A stretch of 64,000 bases of DNA from Clostridiales bacterium UBA4698 (GTDB lineage: Bacteria; Bacillota; Clostridia; TANB77; UBA1234): NCBI GenBank assembly GCA_002404755.1, contig DHKI01000037.1:1875-65874 (forward strand). The letters run 5' to 3'. Position numbers and translations under genes: made by a program. Shown here piece after piece: positions 62,071-64,000 of this stretch; the stretch's first letter is position 1; every line of letters begins with the position of its first letter. The notes beneath the pieces were generated by a model. That model saw only the letters and a list, made by a program, of their open reading frames with translations, was not told where the DNA came from and searched no databases.

Positions 62071-63580
62071 GTATGTAACACTCCTTTAATTTAACTCTAT
62101 CAATCTTTCCATTAGCATTGTAAGGCATTTTTTCCACATTATAAATTATATTTGGAAACATATACTTAGGTATAAGTTTTTGTATATGTGCAATAATTTC
62201 TTGATTAGTCGTCTTACCTTCGTATACACAAACTATCTTATCTTTCTGTGCATCATATAAACATGCAACTGAGTTAATACTTCCGATACTATTTATTGCT
62301 CTTTCAATCTCACCTAGCTCTATTCTATATCCCATATGTTTTATCTGCCCATCCATACGCGATTTGAAATATATTAGCCCTTTCTCATCTTTTACCCCCA
62401 TATCTCCTGTTCTATAAATGATATCTCTATAACAATTGTTCAAAGGGTTTTGAATGAATACTTTATCTGTTTTTTCACTATCATTAAAATACCCCTTTGC
62501 AACACCTGTACCTCTAACGCAAATTTCCCCGACCGTTCCTTGTGGTACTTCTTCTAAATTTTCATTCAATAATAGAACCTCTTTGTTTTCACACGCAACA
62601 CCTATTGGAATTTCTTCCTCATCGCTATATTCCTTTTCTATAATATAATATGTGCAATCCACTGTAACCTCTGTTGGTCCATACAAATTCACAAATTTCA
62701 TATTAGGCAACTTGCTCTTCCAAATGTTTAAATTTCTAGCCATTAATGCCTCTCCACCAAGGACTATTTTATTAATATGTTTGGGCACAACACTATCAAG
62801 TACTTTTGAATTAGCTATTAAATTAAAAGCTGATGTTGCCCATATTAATGAAGTGACATTCTTTTCATTCAAATACTTAACAAGTAAAATTGGGAACATT
62901 AATTGCTTTCTTGTTAATATGTGCATTGTTGCCCCAACCTTCAAAGTAACATATATATCCTTCACCGATAGGTCAAAATAAAATGGTGCTTGATTTGCCA
63001 TGACATCATTTTCATCAAATCCAATTGCGTTAACCATCCAGTCAGTAAAATCTATAACATTTTTATGTGCAATTACAATTCCTTTTGGAGTACCAGTTGA
63101 ACCCGATGTAAATATTACATAAACAGGATCTATATCTAATACCTTTTTACGTCTAGCATTTATTCTTTCATCATCTATTTTTATTTCATTTATATAATTA
63201 ATTTCTAATCCTTCGTAGCCTTCTTTCACAATATCCAAAAGCTCTTTATCATTATTATTGTATAAAATAAGACTTGGATTTACCTTTTCTAAGACCTTTT
63301 TAATTCTTTCTACTGGCATTTTATTATCTATCGGAACATAAAAATTTCCACTATATAAAATTCCAAAAAAAGCTATCAAGCTATCAACATTTCTATCAAC
63401 AAACACAACAATTGGTGTATTAATTTTTTCTGTTTTTTGTATTATTTGCATTCCTATATTTTTAGAATAATCTTCTAATTGTTTAAAAGTAATCTCCTTT
63501 TGTTCATCTGTGTACGCAACCTTATTAGGAAACTTTTTTGCTGATATATCTAAATACTCTAACACATTTTTTTGCAACAA
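62054..63580 (-). CDS. DltA-like amino acid adenylating enzyme
   Basis: The 508-aa ANL-family ligase has FTSGSTGTPKG (about residues 150-160), NLYGPTEVTVDCTYY, YRTGDMG and PYNANGKIDRVKL (catalytic Lys). It activates an amino acid (D-Ala in true DltA) and loads it onto the carrier protein. The start is TTG 63580, seven bases after GGAG. The extra GNAT and fused deacetylase make the substrate uncertain, so I avoid the dltA symbol. Confidence 0.88.
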   Translation of the reverse strand: MLQKNVLEYLDISAKKFPNKVAYTDEQKEITFKQLEDYSKNIGMQIIQKTEKINTPIVVFVDRNVDSLIAFFGILYSGNFYVPIDNKMPVERIKKVLEKVNPSLILYNNNDKELLDIVKEGYEGLEINYINEIKIDDERINARRKKVLDIDPVYVIFTSGSTGTPKGIVIAHKNVIDFTDWMVNAIGFDENDVMANQAPFYFDLSVKDIYVTLKVGATMHILTRKQLMFPILLVKYLNEKNVTSLIWATSAFNLIANSKVLDSVVPKHINKIVLGGEALMARNLNIWKSKLPNMKFVNLYGPTEVTVDCTYYIIEKEYSDEEEIPIGVACENKEVLLLNENLEEVPQGTVGEICVRGTGVAKGYFNDSEKTDKVFIQNPLNNCYRDIIYRTGDMGVKDEKGLIYFKSRMDGQIKHMGYRIELGEIERAINSIGSINSVACLYDAQKDKIVCVYEGKTTNQEIIAHIQKLIPKYMFPNIIYNVEKMPYNANGKIDRVKLKECYILENNK

Positions 63581-63651
63581 CCTTCATCTCCTCACGCTTT
63601 AATAAGGTTATTATATATTTTTTCTTTTATCTAAGCAACACTTAAAAACAG

Positions 63652-63740
63652 AGAAATCAAAATTATATTTTAAAGTATACATTTGATTTCTTCAAAAACA
63701 GATACTTTAAAATAATACTAACTTTTGATTTCTCTGCAAT
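63652..63740 (-). repeat. Long two-stem inverted repeat after galE
   Basis: CAGAGAAATCAAAA pairs with its 14-bp complement at the far end, and TATTTTAAAGTAT pairs with a 13-bp inner partner; GAAATCAAA-type words also occur in the loop. On the minus strand it is followed by TTTTTAAG, so it may act as the galE terminator. Confidence 0.65.
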
Positions 63741-63744
63741 ATCA

Positions 63745-64000
63745 TTATTTTACAAAATTCCAAGCATCTCTGCACATCTCTTCTAAGCCTTTTTCAGCCT
63801 TCCATCCAAGCATTTTTTCTGCCTTTGATGCATCTGCATAACATTCTGCAATATCTCCTGGTCTCCTTTCAACAATCTCATATGGAACTTTTACACCGTT
63901 TACTTTTTCAAACGCGTTAACAATGTCTAGTACGCTATAACCTTTTCCTGTTCCTAAATTAAATGTTTCTATTCCTCTGTGTGTTACACTATAATCAATT
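63745..64000 (-). CDS. galE: UDP-glucose 4-epimerase, C-terminal fragment
   Basis: The last 84 codons include FNLGTGKGYSVLDIVNAFEKV, ERRPGDIAECYADASKAEKML and the closing GLEEMCRDAWNF, all typical of GalE. The NAD-binding half lies beyond the right edge. It would supply UDP-galactose for envelope polysaccharides. Confidence 0.92.
   Translation of the reverse strand, partial: IDYSVTHRGIETFNLGTGKGYSVLDIVNAFEKVNGVKVPYEIVERRPGDIAECYADASKAEKMLGWKAEKGLEEMCRDAWNFVK

Noticed and set aside
63652..63740. CRISPR-like repeat because of three GAAATCAAA words
   Set aside because: The words are arms of one nested hairpin, not regularly spaced repeats with spacers.

Overview
This window comes from a very AT-rich, Gram-positive, probably spore-forming member of the Clostridia. 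The evidence is the low GC content, the S10-spc-alpha ribosomal super-operon order, a sporulation sigma-K gene, Feo iron uptake, a zinc-type S14, and strong GGAGG ribosome sites, several of which serve TTG starts. Almost everything is on the minus strand.

Layout: 1-5.8 kb holds an AAA ATPase fragment, feoBA, a DUF362 protein and murF. 5.9-11.7 kb holds small envelope and metabolic genes (tcdA, a pentapeptide-repeat protein), sigK and a Ktr/Trk potassium system. 11.8-33.5 kb is the ribosomal super-operon (rpsJ to rplQ). It is split between adk and map by a TetR / MMPL exporter / secreted coiled-coil cassette, and it has no rpmD. 33.6-42.2 kb holds a class III Fic protein, an Rsm22-like methyltransferase, alr, tex, dtd, a HAD phosphatase and a yebC-family gene. 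42.3-45.8 kb is a two-acyltransferase plus two-GT8 glycolipid cluster. 46-49.3 kb holds lexA, corA, a 3D-domain protein and tmRNA, followed by a decayed IS30 element. 50.5-57.6 kb holds a secreted protein, a pseudopilin, rpsF-ssb-rpsR, an RNase E/G homologue, pth and an orphan VirD4-like ATPase. 57.7-63.6 kb is a Dlt-like acyl-transfer operon with extra GNAT and deacetylase modules. The window ends in a galE fragment.

The main discovery is in decoding. Four genes look broken (sigK, ktrB twice, a DltD-like/deacetylase protein and a GNAT), with five breaks in total. At every break the zero-frame codon is CGG, and skipping its C restores the family sequence with a glycine codon (GGT or GGC). By eye I found no other in-frame CGG in a native gene of the window. 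The single exception is a compositionally foreign ORF at 39.3-39.7 kb. CGA, by contrast, is read normally as Arg. This suggests that CGG is not a usable Arg codon here and that CGGY is resolved as +1 frameshifting or four-base decoding to Gly. A systematic sequencing insertion is the main alternative.

Other structure includes a dispersed intergenic repeat family (at least five copies), a 183-nt near-perfect hairpin resembling a MITE, a double TetR operator, and a lexA terminator whose hairpin contains the ribosome site of the next small gene.
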